This document shows, in pieces, positions 25,613 to 35,500 of a DNA stretch of 64,000 bases (position 1 is its first letter; each line of letters begins with the position of its first letter). The DNA is from JAITVB01 sp031553805 (GTDB taxonomy: Bacteria; Bacteroidota; Bacteroidia; Bacteroidales; Rikenellaceae). Under the pieces are notes generated by a model. That model ran no database searches and had not been told where the DNA came from. It saw nothing but the letters and a program-made list of their open reading frames with translations. The DNA lies in the NCBI GenBank assembly GCA_031553805.1, contig JAVBLC010000001.1, positions 62,001 through 126,000 of the forward strand. The letters are read 5' to 3'. The translations under genes were made by a program, and so were the position numbers.

Positions 25613-26371
25613 GTGTCGCTTACCCCTGCCGGTTACATATTCTTTGCGGTGGTTGCCCTTAGCCTGGGGCTCGGCATCGCTGCCGGACGCCGGATGGGAA
25701 AAAACGACCGAATGGGGTGTGTCGGATTCGGCTTTATGATGCTGTTGTCGTTGGCGGTGACGGGGCTGTTTTTCGGAATGACTTATGCGTTTTACGATTA
25801 CTCCTCAACTAAAGTCGACCTACTGCTGCACGGAAAAAGTTATCCGGCCCACGTGGTTGATTTCGAAGCGCGTGAACATCAGGACGACGAGGGAAATTGG
25901 GTGACGAACTACTATCCCGTGGTTAAGTTCACCACCGAAGAAGGGGAAACCCTGACTCGCACCCTGCCCGACGCCGATATGGAACACGAGCATCGGGTGG
26001 GCGAAACGCGGACCGTCTATTACCACGCCGGGAAAGACGGGGTGACCGCTTTCGGCGGGATGACTTTCGTTGCCCTGGGCGGGATGCTGATCCTGCTGAC
26101 GGCGCTCGGGCTGGGGTTTGTGGCGTTGGTGCTTTATGCTTTCGGGGCGCGGATGGAACGGTTTACGCCGGCGATGGGCAATGTGGTGCTCAAGGGACTA
26201 ATCCCGTTTATGATGATTTGCTTCGATGCGCTGTTGATTTACGGGCTGCTTTATGGAAATACATCACAGTCCTGGTGGGTTAAGCCGCTGCTTATATTCT
26301 TCATCCTAGTGCTTTCGCTTTTCATCCCGGGCTATTTCCGGCTGCTGTCCAAAAAAGGCAAACGAAAATAA
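25613..26371 (+). CDS. DUF3592-like membrane protein
   Basis: 252 residues with a GTG start, 6 bp after murF-alr. Two N-terminal spans (residues ~5-22 and ~38-62), then an extracytoplasmic beta-rich domain (~70-140, including YPAHVVDFEAREHQDDEGNWVTNYYPVV split by polar turns, and TRTVYYHAGKDG), then two or three C-terminal spans. The middle segment matches the DUF3592 pattern in which a short extracytoplasmic domain sits between helices. No function is known. Position in the tsaD-murF-alr-rsmI-like cluster suggests co-transcription. Confidence 0.75.
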   Translation: MSLTPAGYIFFAVVALSLGLGIAAGRRMGKNDRMGCVGFGFMMLLSLAVTGLFFGMTYAFYDYSSTKVDLLLHGKSYPAHVVDFEAREHQDDEGNWVTNYYPVVKFTTEEGETLTRTLPDADMEHEHRVGETRTVYYHAGKDGVTAFGGMTFVALGGMLILLTALGLGFVALVLYAFGARMERFTPAMGNVVLKGLIPFMMICFDALLIYGLLYGNTSQSWWVKPLLIFFILVLSLFIPGYFRLLSKKGKRK

Positions 26372-26375
26372 CGAT

Positions 26376-27086
26376 ATGACCAAAGGTAAACTTTTTTTGA
26401 TCCCGACCCCGATAGGGGCTACCGAGCCTTACGACGTGCTGCCACAGGGGAACCAGGCGGTGATCCGCTCACTCGACTATTTCGTCGTCGAGGAACTGCG
26501 CACCGCACGGCGGTTTTTGAGCAAAGCCGGGATCGGGAAACCGATCGACTCGCTCACGTTTGCCCAGCTTAACGAGCACACCCCGCCGGGCGAGGTCGAA
26601 GCGATGCTTAAACCGCTGCTCGAGGGGCGTGACGCGGGGCTGTTGTCCGAGGCGGGCGTACCGGCCGTGGCCGACCCCGGGGCCGACCTGGTGGCCTTGG
26701 CCCATCGCCACGGGATCGAGGTTGTGCCGCTCGTCGGGCCGTCGTCGTTGCTGCTGGCGCTGATGGGATCTGGGATGAACGGGCAATCGTTCGCATTCAA
26801 CGGCTATCTTCCTGTCAAACAACCCGAACGCAGTAAAGCAATCCGCTTTTTCGAGGCCCGCGCACTGAAAGAGGGGCAGACCCAACTCTTTATCGAGGCT
26901 CCTTACCGCAACACAAAACTTTTTGAGGATTTTTTGAGCACTTGCCTCGAACAGAACCGGTTGTGTGTGGCAGTCGACCTGCTCGAACCGACGCAGCGCA
27001 TCGTCACCCGCACCATCGCCCAGTGGAAGCGCGAAACCCCGCCGGAAATCAACAAACGCCCCGCTGTTTTTATCCTGGGCCGCTAA
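26376..27086 (+). CDS. SAM-dependent methyltransferase, RsmI-like (tetrapyrrole methylase fold)
   Basis: 236 residues. LFLIPTPIG at the N-terminus, LLSEAGVPAVADPGADLVALAH and VPLVGPSSLLLALMGSGMNGQSF are the nucleotide/SAM-binding blocks of the TP-methylase family; FIEAPYRN is the RsmI-type late motif. RsmI 2'-O-methylates C1402 of 16S rRNA. The Bacteroidales version with VVEELRTARRFLSKAGI is divergent from the enterobacterial enzyme (which has LxxEDTRxTxxLL), so I leave the symbol empty. Last gene of the tsaD cluster. Confidence 0.85.
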   Translation: MTKGKLFLIPTPIGATEPYDVLPQGNQAVIRSLDYFVVEELRTARRFLSKAGIGKPIDSLTFAQLNEHTPPGEVEAMLKPLLEGRDAGLLSEAGVPAVADPGADLVALAHRHGIEVVPLVGPSSLLLALMGSGMNGQSFAFNGYLPVKQPERSKAIRFFEARALKEGQTQLFIEAPYRNTKLFEDFLSTCLEQNRLCVAVDLLEPTQRIVTRTIAQWKRETPPEINKRPAVFILGR

Positions 27087-27277
27087 TCATCCTTGTGTAT
27101 TAAGCCGTTCCAGGCCAGGTCACAGGCGCTTCGCCTGCGATCCCCCTGTGCGGGATATTACTATATGGACGGCGGCCGAACTCGCTGGAGCTAAACGATT
27201 TTCTGAACCCGGAACAAATCTGGTGCTTAGCGAAGCTAAAATTTCGTTTTTCCGGGGGACTCTGCTTTGAAACAAAA

Positions 27278-27300
27278 AGGGTTGTGCTTTGCACAACCCT
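27278..27300 (-). terminator. Terminator between the rsmI-like gene and typA
   Basis: Hairpin AGGGTTGTGC-TTT-GCACAACCCT. On the minus strand it is followed by TTTTTGTTTC, a good tail for typA (ends 27324). The rest of 27087-27277 holds a small CAGGCG/CGCCTG hairpin (near 27122) and a CCCTGTGCGGG motif related to element D, but no gene. Confidence 0.75.
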
Positions 27301-27323
27301 TTCCAATAAAAAAACGATCGCCT

Positions 27324-29129
27324 TTATTTGCTGTTCGCAAAGCGCTTGCGGTCGTTTTCGTCCAAGTAGATTTTCCGCAGCCGGATCGACTTCGGCGTGA
27401 CTTCCACGTACTCGTCGCCTTGAATATATTCAAGCGCCTCCTCCAACGAAAAGATAATCGGCGGAGCAATGTTGTTTTTTTCGTCCGTGCCGCTGGCGCG
27501 CATATTGGTCAGTTTCTTGGATTTGGTCAGATTGATCACCATATCGTCGCCGCGGTTGTTCTCGCCCACCACCTGACCGGTGTAGATCTCTTCGCCCGGC
27601 GCGACGAAAAATTTGCCGCGGTCCTGCAACTTATTGAGGGCATAGGCGTAAACCGGCCCGTTCTCCATCGAGATCAGCGAACCGTTGATCCGCATTTCGA
27701 TGTCGCCCTTCCACGGTTCGAACGCGCGGAAACGGTGCGAAATGACAGCTTCGCCCGCCGTCGCGGTGAGCATATTGCTGCGCAGGCCGATGATGCCGCG
27801 CGAGGGAATGTCGAAGATCAGGCGCGTGCGCTCGTTCTTGGTTTCCATATTCATCAGCGTGCCGCGGCGTTTGGTGACCAGTTCGATCGCCTTGCCGGCG
27901 TACTCTTCGGGCAGGTCGATGGTGAGCTCTTCGACCGGTTCGCACTTCTTACCGTCGATCTCCTTGACGATCACCCGGGGCTGGCCCACCTGCAACTCAT
28001 ACCCTTCGCGGCGCATCGTTTCGATCAGCACGCTCAGGTGCAACACCCCGCGGCCGAAGACGACAAAACTGTCGGCGGTTTGTCCCGGTTCGACACGCAG
28101 GGCGAGGTTCTTTTCCAACTCGCGGTCGAGGCGTTCCTTGATGTGGCGCGAGGTGACGAACTTTCCTTCTTTGCCGAAGAACGGCGAATCATTAATGGTA
28201 AAAAGCATACTCATCGTCGGTTCGTCGATGGCGATCGGATCAAGCGCTTCGGGATTTTCGTAGTCGGCAATCGTGTCGCCGATTTCAAAGCCTTCGATAC
28301 CGACCATGGCGCAGATTTCGCCGCACTCGACCTTGTCAACCTTGGCTTTGCCCAGGCTGTCGAAGACCATCAATTCCTTGATCCGGGTCTTTTGCAGGGT
28401 AACGCCGTCTCGTTTACAAAGGGTGACGGGCATACCCGATTTGAGCGTTCCGCGGGTAAGCTTGCCCACCGCGATACGGCCCACATAGGGTGAGAATTCG
28501 AGCGACGTGATTAGCAACTGCGGCGTCCCTTCTTTTATTTCCGGGGCGGGAATGTTGTCGATAATCGCGTCGAGAAGCGGGGTGATGTTTTCCGTTTTCT
28601 TGTTCGACACGTGCGACATCCAGCCCTGCTTGGCGCTGCCGTAGACGGTGACGAAGTCCAATTGTTCTTCAGTCGCATCGAGCGTAAACATCAAATCAAA
28701 AACCTCTTCGTGGACCTCTTCGGGACGACCGTTGGGCTTGTCGACCTTGTTGATCACCACGATCGGTTTTTTGCCGAGAGCCAATGCCTTCTGCAACACG
28801 AAACGGGTTTGGGGCATCGTCCCCTCGAAAGCGTCGACGAGCAGCAGCACGCCGTCGCACATATTGAGCACGCGTTCCACTTCACCCCCGAAGTCGCTGT
28901 GGCCCGGGGTGTCGATGATGTTGATCTTAAAATCTTTGTAGATGACCGAAACGTTTTTCGAGAGGATCGTGATCCCGCGTTCGCGTTCGAGGTCGTTGTT
29001 GTCGAGGATCAGTTCGCCGAGTTTGTCGGCGTTGCGGGTCAGGTTGCCCTGTTGGATCATCCGGTCGACGAGCGTCGTTTTGCCGTGGTCGACGTGGGCG
29101 ATAATGGCGATGTTGCGGATTTTTTGCAT
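27324..29129 (-). CDS. typA: Ribosome-associated translational GTPase TypA/BipA
   Basis: 601-residue translational GTPase acting in ribosome assembly and stress. G1 AHVDHGKTTLV (residues 11-21), DTPGHSDFGGEV (G3), NKVDKPNGRP (G4), EF-G-like domains II/III/V and the TypA-specific C-terminal domain (SKKLTNMRASGTDE, QGDEYVEVTPKSIRLRK). I start at ATG 29129 (MQKIRNIAII); the upstream in-frame ATG adds eight residues. Divergent from aroB, with -7 boxes at 29158-29151 (typA) and 29179-29186 (aroB). Confidence 0.98.
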   Translation of the reverse strand: MQKIRNIAIIAHVDHGKTTLVDRMIQQGNLTRNADKLGELILDNNDLERERGITILSKNVSVIYKDFKINIIDTPGHSDFGGEVERVLNMCDGVLLLVDAFEGTMPQTRFVLQKALALGKKPIVVINKVDKPNGRPEEVHEEVFDLMFTLDATEEQLDFVTVYGSAKQGWMSHVSNKKTENITPLLDAIIDNIPAPEIKEGTPQLLITSLEFSPYVGRIAVGKLTRGTLKSGMPVTLCKRDGVTLQKTRIKELMVFDSLGKAKVDKVECGEICAMVGIEGFEIGDTIADYENPEALDPIAIDEPTMSMLFTINDSPFFGKEGKFVTSRHIKERLDRELEKNLALRVEPGQTADSFVVFGRGVLHLSVLIETMRREGYELQVGQPRVIVKEIDGKKCEPVEELTIDLPEEYAGKAIELVTKRRGTLMNMETKNERTRLIFDIPSRGIIGLRSNMLTATAGEAVISHRFRAFEPWKGDIEMRINGSLISMENGPVYAYALNKLQDRGKFFVAPGEEIYTGQVVGENNRGDDMVINLTKSKKLTNMRASGTDEKNNIAPPIIFSLEEALEYIQGDEYVEVTPKSIRLRKIYLDENDRKRFANSK

Positions 29130-29150
29130 CGTTTTTCTTAAATCAGGGTG

Positions 29151-29186
29151 CAAAGGTACGTTAAATTTGGGAAAAGGTTACCTTTG
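29151..29186. promoter_or_regulatory. Divergent -7 boxes for typA and aroB
   Basis: CAAAGGTA at 29151-29158 is TACCTTTG on the minus strand (typA); TACCTTTG at 29179-29186 points to aroB. The two boxes form a 20-bp-spaced inverted repeat. -33 boxes are weak. Confidence 0.45.
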
Positions 29187-29205
29187 TCACATAAAAAACA
29201 GAGCG

Positions 29206-30246
29206 ATGAACAAGACGATTGCGGTCAGAAAGGGCGACGGAGGCATTTCGCAGGTTGTGGTAGGCGATGTGCTCGGCACGCTGCCGGACTACCTTCCGGC
29301 AGGACGGCGGGTAATTGTTATCACTGACAGCAACGTGTATGACTACTACGGAACGGTGATCGACCGCTACGAAAAAATCGTGATCGGGCTGGGCGAGGAA
29401 AATAAAACCCACGCCACGCTGCTCGACATCTACGAACGGTTGTTGGAGATGGAGGCCGACCGCAGCTGCTTTATCCTCGGTTTCGGCGGGGGCATCGTGA
29501 CCGACATCGCCGGATTCGTCGCCACGACCTATATGCGGGGCGTGCGGTTCGGTTTCGTGGCCACCACGCTGCTCGCCCAGGTCGACGCCAGTGTCGGGGG
29601 CAAGAACGGGGTCAACGTCGGAGGGTACAAAAATATGGTCGGGACGTTTAACCAGCCCGAATTCGTGCTGTGCGACCTGAATGTGCTGCACACGTTGCCC
29701 AAACGCGAGTTCCGCGCCGGGCTGGCCGAGGTCGTCAAGGCGGGGCTTATCGCCGATCCGGCGCTGTTCGCCCTGTTCGAAAACCATTCCTTCGAAGATT
29801 TTTCGGAAGACGAAGCGTTGTTGTCCGAAGCCATCACCCGCGCCATCCAAGTGAAAAAGACGATCGTCGAAGCCGACGAACGAGAAGCCGGCGAACGCCG
29901 TAAACTCAACCTGGGGCACACCTTTGCCCACGCCATCGAAAAGAGCAGCCGCCATTTTCTGCATGGCGAAGCGGTCGCGATCGGCACCGTGACTGCCGCC
30001 CGCATTTCGGGCAAACTGGGGCTGTTGGATGCCGCCCTGGCCGAACGCGTCCGCGCAGTGATCGAACGGATGGGATTTTCGGTCGACGCCGGGGTGCCTG
30101 ATTACCGGCTGGCCGAAGCGTTGCGCCTCGACAAAAAGAAAGAGGGCGACGAGGTGGCCCTGGTACTGCTCCGCGGCATCGGCGATTGCGTAATCCGCCC
30201 CGTACCCTTCGACCGGATGGAAGCGCTGATGGCCGAAGAGGAATAA
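29206..30246 (+). CDS. aroB: 3-dehydroquinate synthase
   Basis: Second step of the shikimate pathway: DAHP to 3-dehydroquinate, NAD+ and metal dependent. 346 residues from ATG 29206. Landmarks: GEENKTHATLLDIYERLLE, GFGGGIVTDIAGFVATTYMRGV (NAD-binding), TTLLAQVDASVGGKNGVN, FRAGLAEVVKAGLI and the metal-binding LNLGHTFAHAIE with HGEAVAIG. Eight bases separate its stop from the ATG of the next gene. No other shikimate gene is nearby. Confidence 0.97.
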   Translation: MNKTIAVRKGDGGISQVVVGDVLGTLPDYLPAGRRVIVITDSNVYDYYGTVIDRYEKIVIGLGEENKTHATLLDIYERLLEMEADRSCFILGFGGGIVTDIAGFVATTYMRGVRFGFVATTLLAQVDASVGGKNGVNVGGYKNMVGTFNQPEFVLCDLNVLHTLPKREFRAGLAEVVKAGLIADPALFALFENHSFEDFSEDEALLSEAITRAIQVKKTIVEADEREAGERRKLNLGHTFAHAIEKSSRHFLHGEAVAIGTVTAARISGKLGLLDAALAERVRAVIERMGFSVDAGVPDYRLAEALRLDKKKEGDEVALVLLRGIGDCVIRPVPFDRMEALMAEEE

Positions 30247-30253
30247 ACGAGCC

Positions 30254-30952
30254 ATGCAAAACGCCACCCAAAATAATTCAGCCGTGCCCGCTTCGGGAGT
30301 CTTTGCAAGCTTCCGCCTGTGGCCCTTTTCCCGCAAAAAAGAGAAACCGGCCCCGGCACAAAACAAAAACGAACAAAACGAAGAAACAGTGAAATACCTT
30401 ATCATCGGACTGGGAAATATCGGGGCCGAATACGCCCACACCCGTCACAACGCCGGATTCGAAGTGGTCGAAGCTTTCGCCGCCGCCGCCGGTGCAGCCT
30501 TTACCACCCAACGCTACGGCGCCGTCGCCGAAGCCCGGCACAAAGGCCGGACGTTTGTCCTCCTCAAACCGTCCACCTACATGAACCTCAGCGGCAGGGC
30601 CGTCAGTTACTGGATGAAGCAGGAACACATTCCGATCGAAAACGTACTGGTCGTCGTCGACGACATCGCCCTCCCCCTGGGCGCCATCCGCATCCGCGTC
30701 AAAGGCAGCGACGGAGGACACAACGGCCTCAAACACATCGACGCCACCCTCGGCACAAACGCCTACGCCCGCCTCCGTTTCGGCATCGGCGGCGACTTTC
30801 CCCAAGGCTTCCAGGTCGACTACGTCTTAGGCAAATGGACCTCCGACGAAGAAAAAGCCCTCCCCCCAAGAATAGACCAAGCCGTAGAAGCCATCAAAGC
30901 CTTCGGAACCATAGGCATAGAAAGAACCATGAACTCCTACAACAAAAAATAA
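30254..30952 (+). CDS. pth: Peptidyl-tRNA hydrolase
   Basis: Releases tRNA from peptidyl-tRNA that has dropped off ribosomes. The conserved domain starts KYLIIGLGNIGAEYAHTRHNAGF, with the catalytic His in TRHNAGF, then LLKPSTYMNLSG, VVVDDIALPLGAIRIRVKGSDGGHNGLK and RLRFGIG. The ATG at 30254 gives 232 residues with a 45-residue lysine/asparagine-rich extension. A GTG at 30389, preceded by GAAGAAACA, starts exactly at the normal family N-terminus (187 residues) and may be the true start. Followed by nested-hairpin element B. Confidence 0.93.
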   Translation: MQNATQNNSAVPASGVFASFRLWPFSRKKEKPAPAQNKNEQNEETVKYLIIGLGNIGAEYAHTRHNAGFEVVEAFAAAAGAAFTTQRYGAVAEARHKGRTFVLLKPSTYMNLSGRAVSYWMKQEHIPIENVLVVVDDIALPLGAIRIRVKGSDGGHNGLKHIDATLGTNAYARLRFGIGGDFPQGFQVDYVLGKWTSDEEKALPPRIDQAVEAIKAFGTIGIERTMNSYNKK

Positions 30953-30986
30953 CCCCGGCTGCCGGGTCGTGGGGCAGCCTCTGACT

Positions 30987-31238
30987 GGCACTTTTTATAA
31001 AAAGTGCCTCAAAAACTTTTCTGGAAAGCTGCGCTTTCTTTGACTTACTTTACTTAGATTTAGCAAGGGTTTTAGAAAAGGGGAAGCCCAATTTCCTGTA
31101 ACGGATCAGAATCTCTACCGTTGCGTTGGAAATTGGGCTTCCCCTTTTCTAAAACCCTTATTGAGTCCAAGCAGAGAAAATCAGGAGAAACGAAGTTTCT
31201 CAGAAAAATTTTTGGTGCCGCTTTTTATAAAAAGCGGC
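30987..31238. repeat. Nested-hairpin intergenic element, copy B
   Basis: 252 bp between convergent pth and the TolC-family gene. Left palindrome 30987-31008 (GGCACTTTTT/AAAAAGTGCC), small hairpin GAAAGC/GCTTTC, spacer with TTGACTTACTTTACTTAGAT, central inverted repeat with perfect 32-bp arms (31065-31096 and 31128-31159; arm starts AAGGGTTTTAGAAAAGGGG), 31-nt loop, small hairpin GAGAAA/TTTCTC, right palindrome 31217-31238 (GCCGCTTTTT/AAAAAGCGGC). The first 36 bp and the last 37 bp are inverted relatives. The outer parts closely match copy C; the loop (TGTAACGGATCAGAATCTC) resembles copy A. Confidence 0.85.
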
Positions 31239-31252
31239 AGTCGAAGCACGCC

Positions 31253-32527
31253 CTACCGCCCGACAGCTCGGGCGTATGCCGCGATGGCGAGGTGGTGGTT
31301 TAGGTTGGAGGTGATGAGGTTGGAGTAGGCTTGGAGCCAGGCTATTTGGGCGGATTGGAGGTCAAGGATGGATGTTTTTCCTTCGCGGTAGCTGAAAGAG
31401 TGGAGGTCGAGGCTTGCGGCTGCGGTATCGAGGTTGCGGCGGGCGATGTCGATCTGCCGGCGGGTTTGGTCGACATTGTTTTGTGCGGTTTCGAGTTCGC
31501 GGCGGATGAGGTCGGCGGTTTCGCTTTGGGCGAGGGTTGCCGAGGCGAGTTGGGCATTGTTACGGTCGCGGGTATGGCGTCGTTTGTCGCCCTGGAAGAG
31601 GGGGATCGAGAGTTGGGCGTAGACGACGGGCCAGATGTCGGTGTCGCCTGTGAAATTGATCTGCGGGGTGCCGTAAAAGAGGGTTCCGCCGGCCTGGAGC
31701 CGGGGAAGGAACTGGCTGCGGTCGATTCGCCATTGTTCTTGCTGGAGGTCGATCTGGCGGCTGCGGATCTGGTATTCGGGGCGAACGGCGAGCACGTCAT
31801 CGAGGGTCGCCGCACGGGAGACGGTGGCCGACAGGCCGATGCTGTCGGCCAGGGCGACGGGCGCACCGGCCTCGGCCCCCATCAGGATGCGGAGGACGAT
31901 GAGGTTTTGGTCGAGGAGTTGTTCGGTGCGCGAGAGTTGGTATTCGGCTTCGCTGAGGTTGGTTTCGACCTTGAGCAAGTCGATTTTGCCGATGTAACCG
32001 TTGTCGAAACGGTCCTGGACGACGACGTGCAACTCGCGCAGGATGTCGAGGTAGCGTCGGGCCGCGCCGACGTAAGCCGTGGCGGCGGCGGTATTCCAGT
32101 AGGCCGACTCGGCAGCATAGGCGATGTTGGTTTCAGAAAGCCCCTTTTCGAGCGAGGCGATCTCCTGGCGGATTTTTGCGGCATCGACCTGGCTGGCGAC
32201 CTGGCTGCCGGAGTAGATGTTCTGGGTGACGCCTCCGCCAGCCTGCCAGCTTTGGTTTTTGAGCGTTTCGCTGAACGATCCGAGAGTGAGCGATTGCGGA
32301 TTGAAGGCGTAGTTATACGCCGCCGAGCCGTCGAGCCGGGGCAGGTGGGCCGCGCGGGCTTCGCGCACGGCTGCCTCGGCCGCGCGGAAGGTTTCGTCGG
32401 CGATCTGCACGTTTTGGTTATACCCGAGCACTCGCGCCTTGTATTCTTCGAGCGAAAGGGGGGCTTGCGCCCGCGCGGCGGCGAGGGTGGCGGCAAGGGC
32501 CAGCAGGAGGATTATCGTGCGTTTCAT
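31253..32527 (-). CDS. TolC-family outer-membrane efflux protein
   Basis: 424 residues. Signal peptide MKRTIILLLALAATLAAARAQ, then two TolC (OEP) repeats rich in long helices with Q/A/L, containing YNYAFNPQS, NIYSGSQVASQVD and LSIPLFQGDKRR, the last being the usual second-repeat motif. It forms the outer-membrane duct of the tripartite pump with the two upstream genes; its start overlaps the RND gene stop by 4 bp. Last gene of a three-gene operon; the stop is 14 bp from element B. Confidence 0.93.
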   Translation of the reverse strand: MKRTIILLLALAATLAAARAQAPLSLEEYKARVLGYNQNVQIADETFRAAEAAVREARAAHLPRLDGSAAYNYAFNPQSLTLGSFSETLKNQSWQAGGGVTQNIYSGSQVASQVDAAKIRQEIASLEKGLSETNIAYAAESAYWNTAAATAYVGAARRYLDILRELHVVVQDRFDNGYIGKIDLLKVETNLSEAEYQLSRTEQLLDQNLIVLRILMGAEAGAPVALADSIGLSATVSRAATLDDVLAVRPEYQIRSRQIDLQQEQWRIDRSQFLPRLQAGGTLFYGTPQINFTGDTDIWPVVYAQLSIPLFQGDKRRHTRDRNNAQLASATLAQSETADLIRRELETAQNNVDQTRRQIDIARRNLDTAAASLDLHSFSYREGKTSILDLQSAQIAWLQAYSNLITSNLNHHLAIAAYARAVGR

Positions 32528-35500
32528 TTTTCCGGATTCTTGATTTTATAAATGGCACAATAGGTGACCGGCAACACGAGGATCGTGAGCAGCGTAGCCA
32601 TCAACAGCCCGCCCATGATCGTAGCGGCCATCCCGCCGAACATCGCGTCGCCGAGCAGGGGGGCCATCCCGACGATCGTGGCCCCGGCCCCGGTCGAAAC
32701 AGGCACGAGCCTCGTTTTAGCGGCGTAGACCACGGCGTCGAACGGAGAATGGCCTTCGTCCGTTTGCAGCCCGATCTCATCGACCAGGATCACGGCGCTC
32801 TTGACGTTCATCCCGACCAGCCCCAACAAGCCCAACAGAGCAAAGAAGTCAAACGCTTTGCCCAGCGCTACCAGCCCGATAACCACCCCGATAAAGATCA
32901 GCGGCACCATCGCCAGGATCGCCAGCGGTTTTCGATAGTTTCCAAAAAGAAACAATAAGACGATAAACATCAGGATGAACGCCAACGGCATTTTCGCACG
33001 CAGCGACTGGTTGGCCTGGTCCTGCGGATCCTGTTCGCCGAGATAGCTGATCGTGTAGCCGTCGGGCAGCGGAATTTTCTGTTGCATCAGTCCCCACACG
33101 GCAGCGAACGTTGCGTTGGTGTTGGCGCCCCGCACGGGGTCCATCCGCACGACGATCGTCCGCTCGCGCTGATAATGCCACAGCATGTTATACTGGTAAG
33201 AGAGTTGAAAGCTGTCCACAACCTGTTCCAGCGGAAAATGCCGGCCCGCCGCGTTGAACACCGGCAGCAGGCGGAGCTGTTCCAAGGGCAACGAGTCTAT
33301 CCCGGCGTCCTTGAGCAACACGGGCAACATCAGGTCGCGCTCGCGGTACTCGGCCATCGCGATGCCGGTAGTGGCCAGGCCGAGGCTCTGGGCCACATCG
33401 GCGCGGGTCACGCCCAGGCGCCCTCCCCGTTCTTCGGAAAAGCGCGGCAGATAGACCGGTACTTTCGCCCCCCAGTTCGTACGCAGGAATTGCACATCCG
33501 GGCCCTCGGCGCGGATCAGCGCCATCGACCGGTCGGCCAGGTGTTGCAGCGTGTCGACGTCGGGCCCCGAGAAGGTGATCTCGACCGCCCCGTCGCTCGG
33601 CATCGAGAGCTTGAAGAGCGACGACCGGCAGACAATATTCGGGAAATTGGCCGTCACGTAACGGTAAAACTCATTCTCCCAATAGGCCGTCGAATCCTTG
33701 TCGGTGACCTCGATCAGCACGTTGGCAAAATTGGGTTTTAAGCTATAGCTGGTACTCGCCAGATAAAACCGGGGGTGTGAGCCGCCGATGGCGATCGATA
33801 CTTTCTTGATGCCCGGCCGGCCCATAAAATGGGCTTCGATGGCCTGCACCTCTTCCAAGGTCGTTTCGATCGCGTAGCCGTCGGGCAGGAAGAGATCGGC
33901 CCGGAAATAGGGTTTGTCCATCGACGGAAAAAAGTCCGACGGCATTTTTCGCATCACCACGACCGCGCTCACCAGCAGGGCGACAACTGCGCCTATCGTC
34001 ACCCACCGCCAACGGATCAGGCCGCGCAGCAGGTTCCCGAAGCCGTCGTACATTTTGGTGGCGTAGGGATCGGAAACTTTTTTGCCCGTGTTCTCCTTCA
34101 ACATAAAATCGCCGAAAGCGGGGGTCTGCACCAGGGCCAGGATCCAACTGTAACCCAGCGAAAGCGCCAGCACGACGAACAGCGGATGGACGATCTCGGC
34201 CGCCGCCGAATCGGCCAGATAAAGGGGCAGGAACGAAATAATGCCGATGAGCGTCGCCCCGAACAGCCCCCACATCGGCTTATTGGTCCCGGCGATCAGC
34301 GCGTCGCGGCGTTTCATTCCGCGCTTGATGTTGGTGCGGGCGTTGTCGGTGACCACGATCGCGTTGTCGACCAGCATGCCCATCGCAATGATGAAGGCGG
34401 CGAGCGACGAGCGGTTGAGCCCGGTGCCGGTGAATTGCATCGTGAAGAGCGTGGCGGCGATCGAAAAGAGCAACGCCGTGCCGATCAGCGCCGTCGCCCG
34501 CCACTTATAGAAGAAATAAAGCAGCGCGATGACGGTAAAAACCGAGATGAGGAGATTGGTTATAAAGTCGTCGTTGGCCTGGGCGGCAATGGTGTCTTCG
34601 GGATAAATTTCCTCCAATTCAAATCCGTAGGGAAGCCGGGGCATGATCTGAGTGCGGATCGTCTCGCGCACCAAAGCACCCGCCTTGACCACGTCCTTGT
34701 CCTGAGCGCTGGCGATGGCGATGCCCACCGCCTTTTTGCCATTGATGCGCAACAGCGATTGCGGCGGATCGTAGTAACCGTGTTCGACGCGGGCAATTTC
34801 GCCCAGGCGCAGCTGGGTGCCCTGATCGGTGGTGACGAGCTGGTTGCGGATATCGTCGACCGAGCGGTAGGATTCGGCCACGACCGCCACGCTCAGCTCG
34901 CCCGCCCGTTTGGCGCCGACCGATACTTGCCGGTTTTCGGCATCGAGCGTGGCGATGATCCGCTCGGGCGTCACGCCCCGGTTGGCCAGGTCGGCCGCCG
35001 AGATGAAGACGTTGACCACCTCGGTTTGTTCGCCGAAGGTGTTGATGCGGCGCACGCCGTCGAGGGGCGTAAGGATTGTCTTGATCTGCTGTGCTTTGTC
35101 GTGGAGTTCGCGGTAGGAAATGCCGTCGTCGGCCGTCAGGGCGAAGTAGATCCCCAACACGTCGCCGAAGTCGTCGTTGACCGTAATCGGCCCTGCCCCT
35201 TGGGGGAGTTTGGCGCTGATATTCGTCACTTTCTTGCGCAGGTCGTCCCACATCTGGTCCATGATCGCAGGATCGGTACCGGGCAGCAATTCGACCGTGA
35301 TATAAGCATAACCGGCATAGGATTCGCCCTTTACCCGGCGCATATTGGGCATCGTCTGCACCTCGCGCTCGATGAGCGTGGTGACCAGCTCCTCAACCTC
35401 CGACGAAGTGGCGCCCGGGTAGGGACACACCAGCACCGCCTGCTTCATCACAAAGGGGGCGTCCTCTTTCTTGGGCAGTTGCCCGAAAGCGATCACCCCG

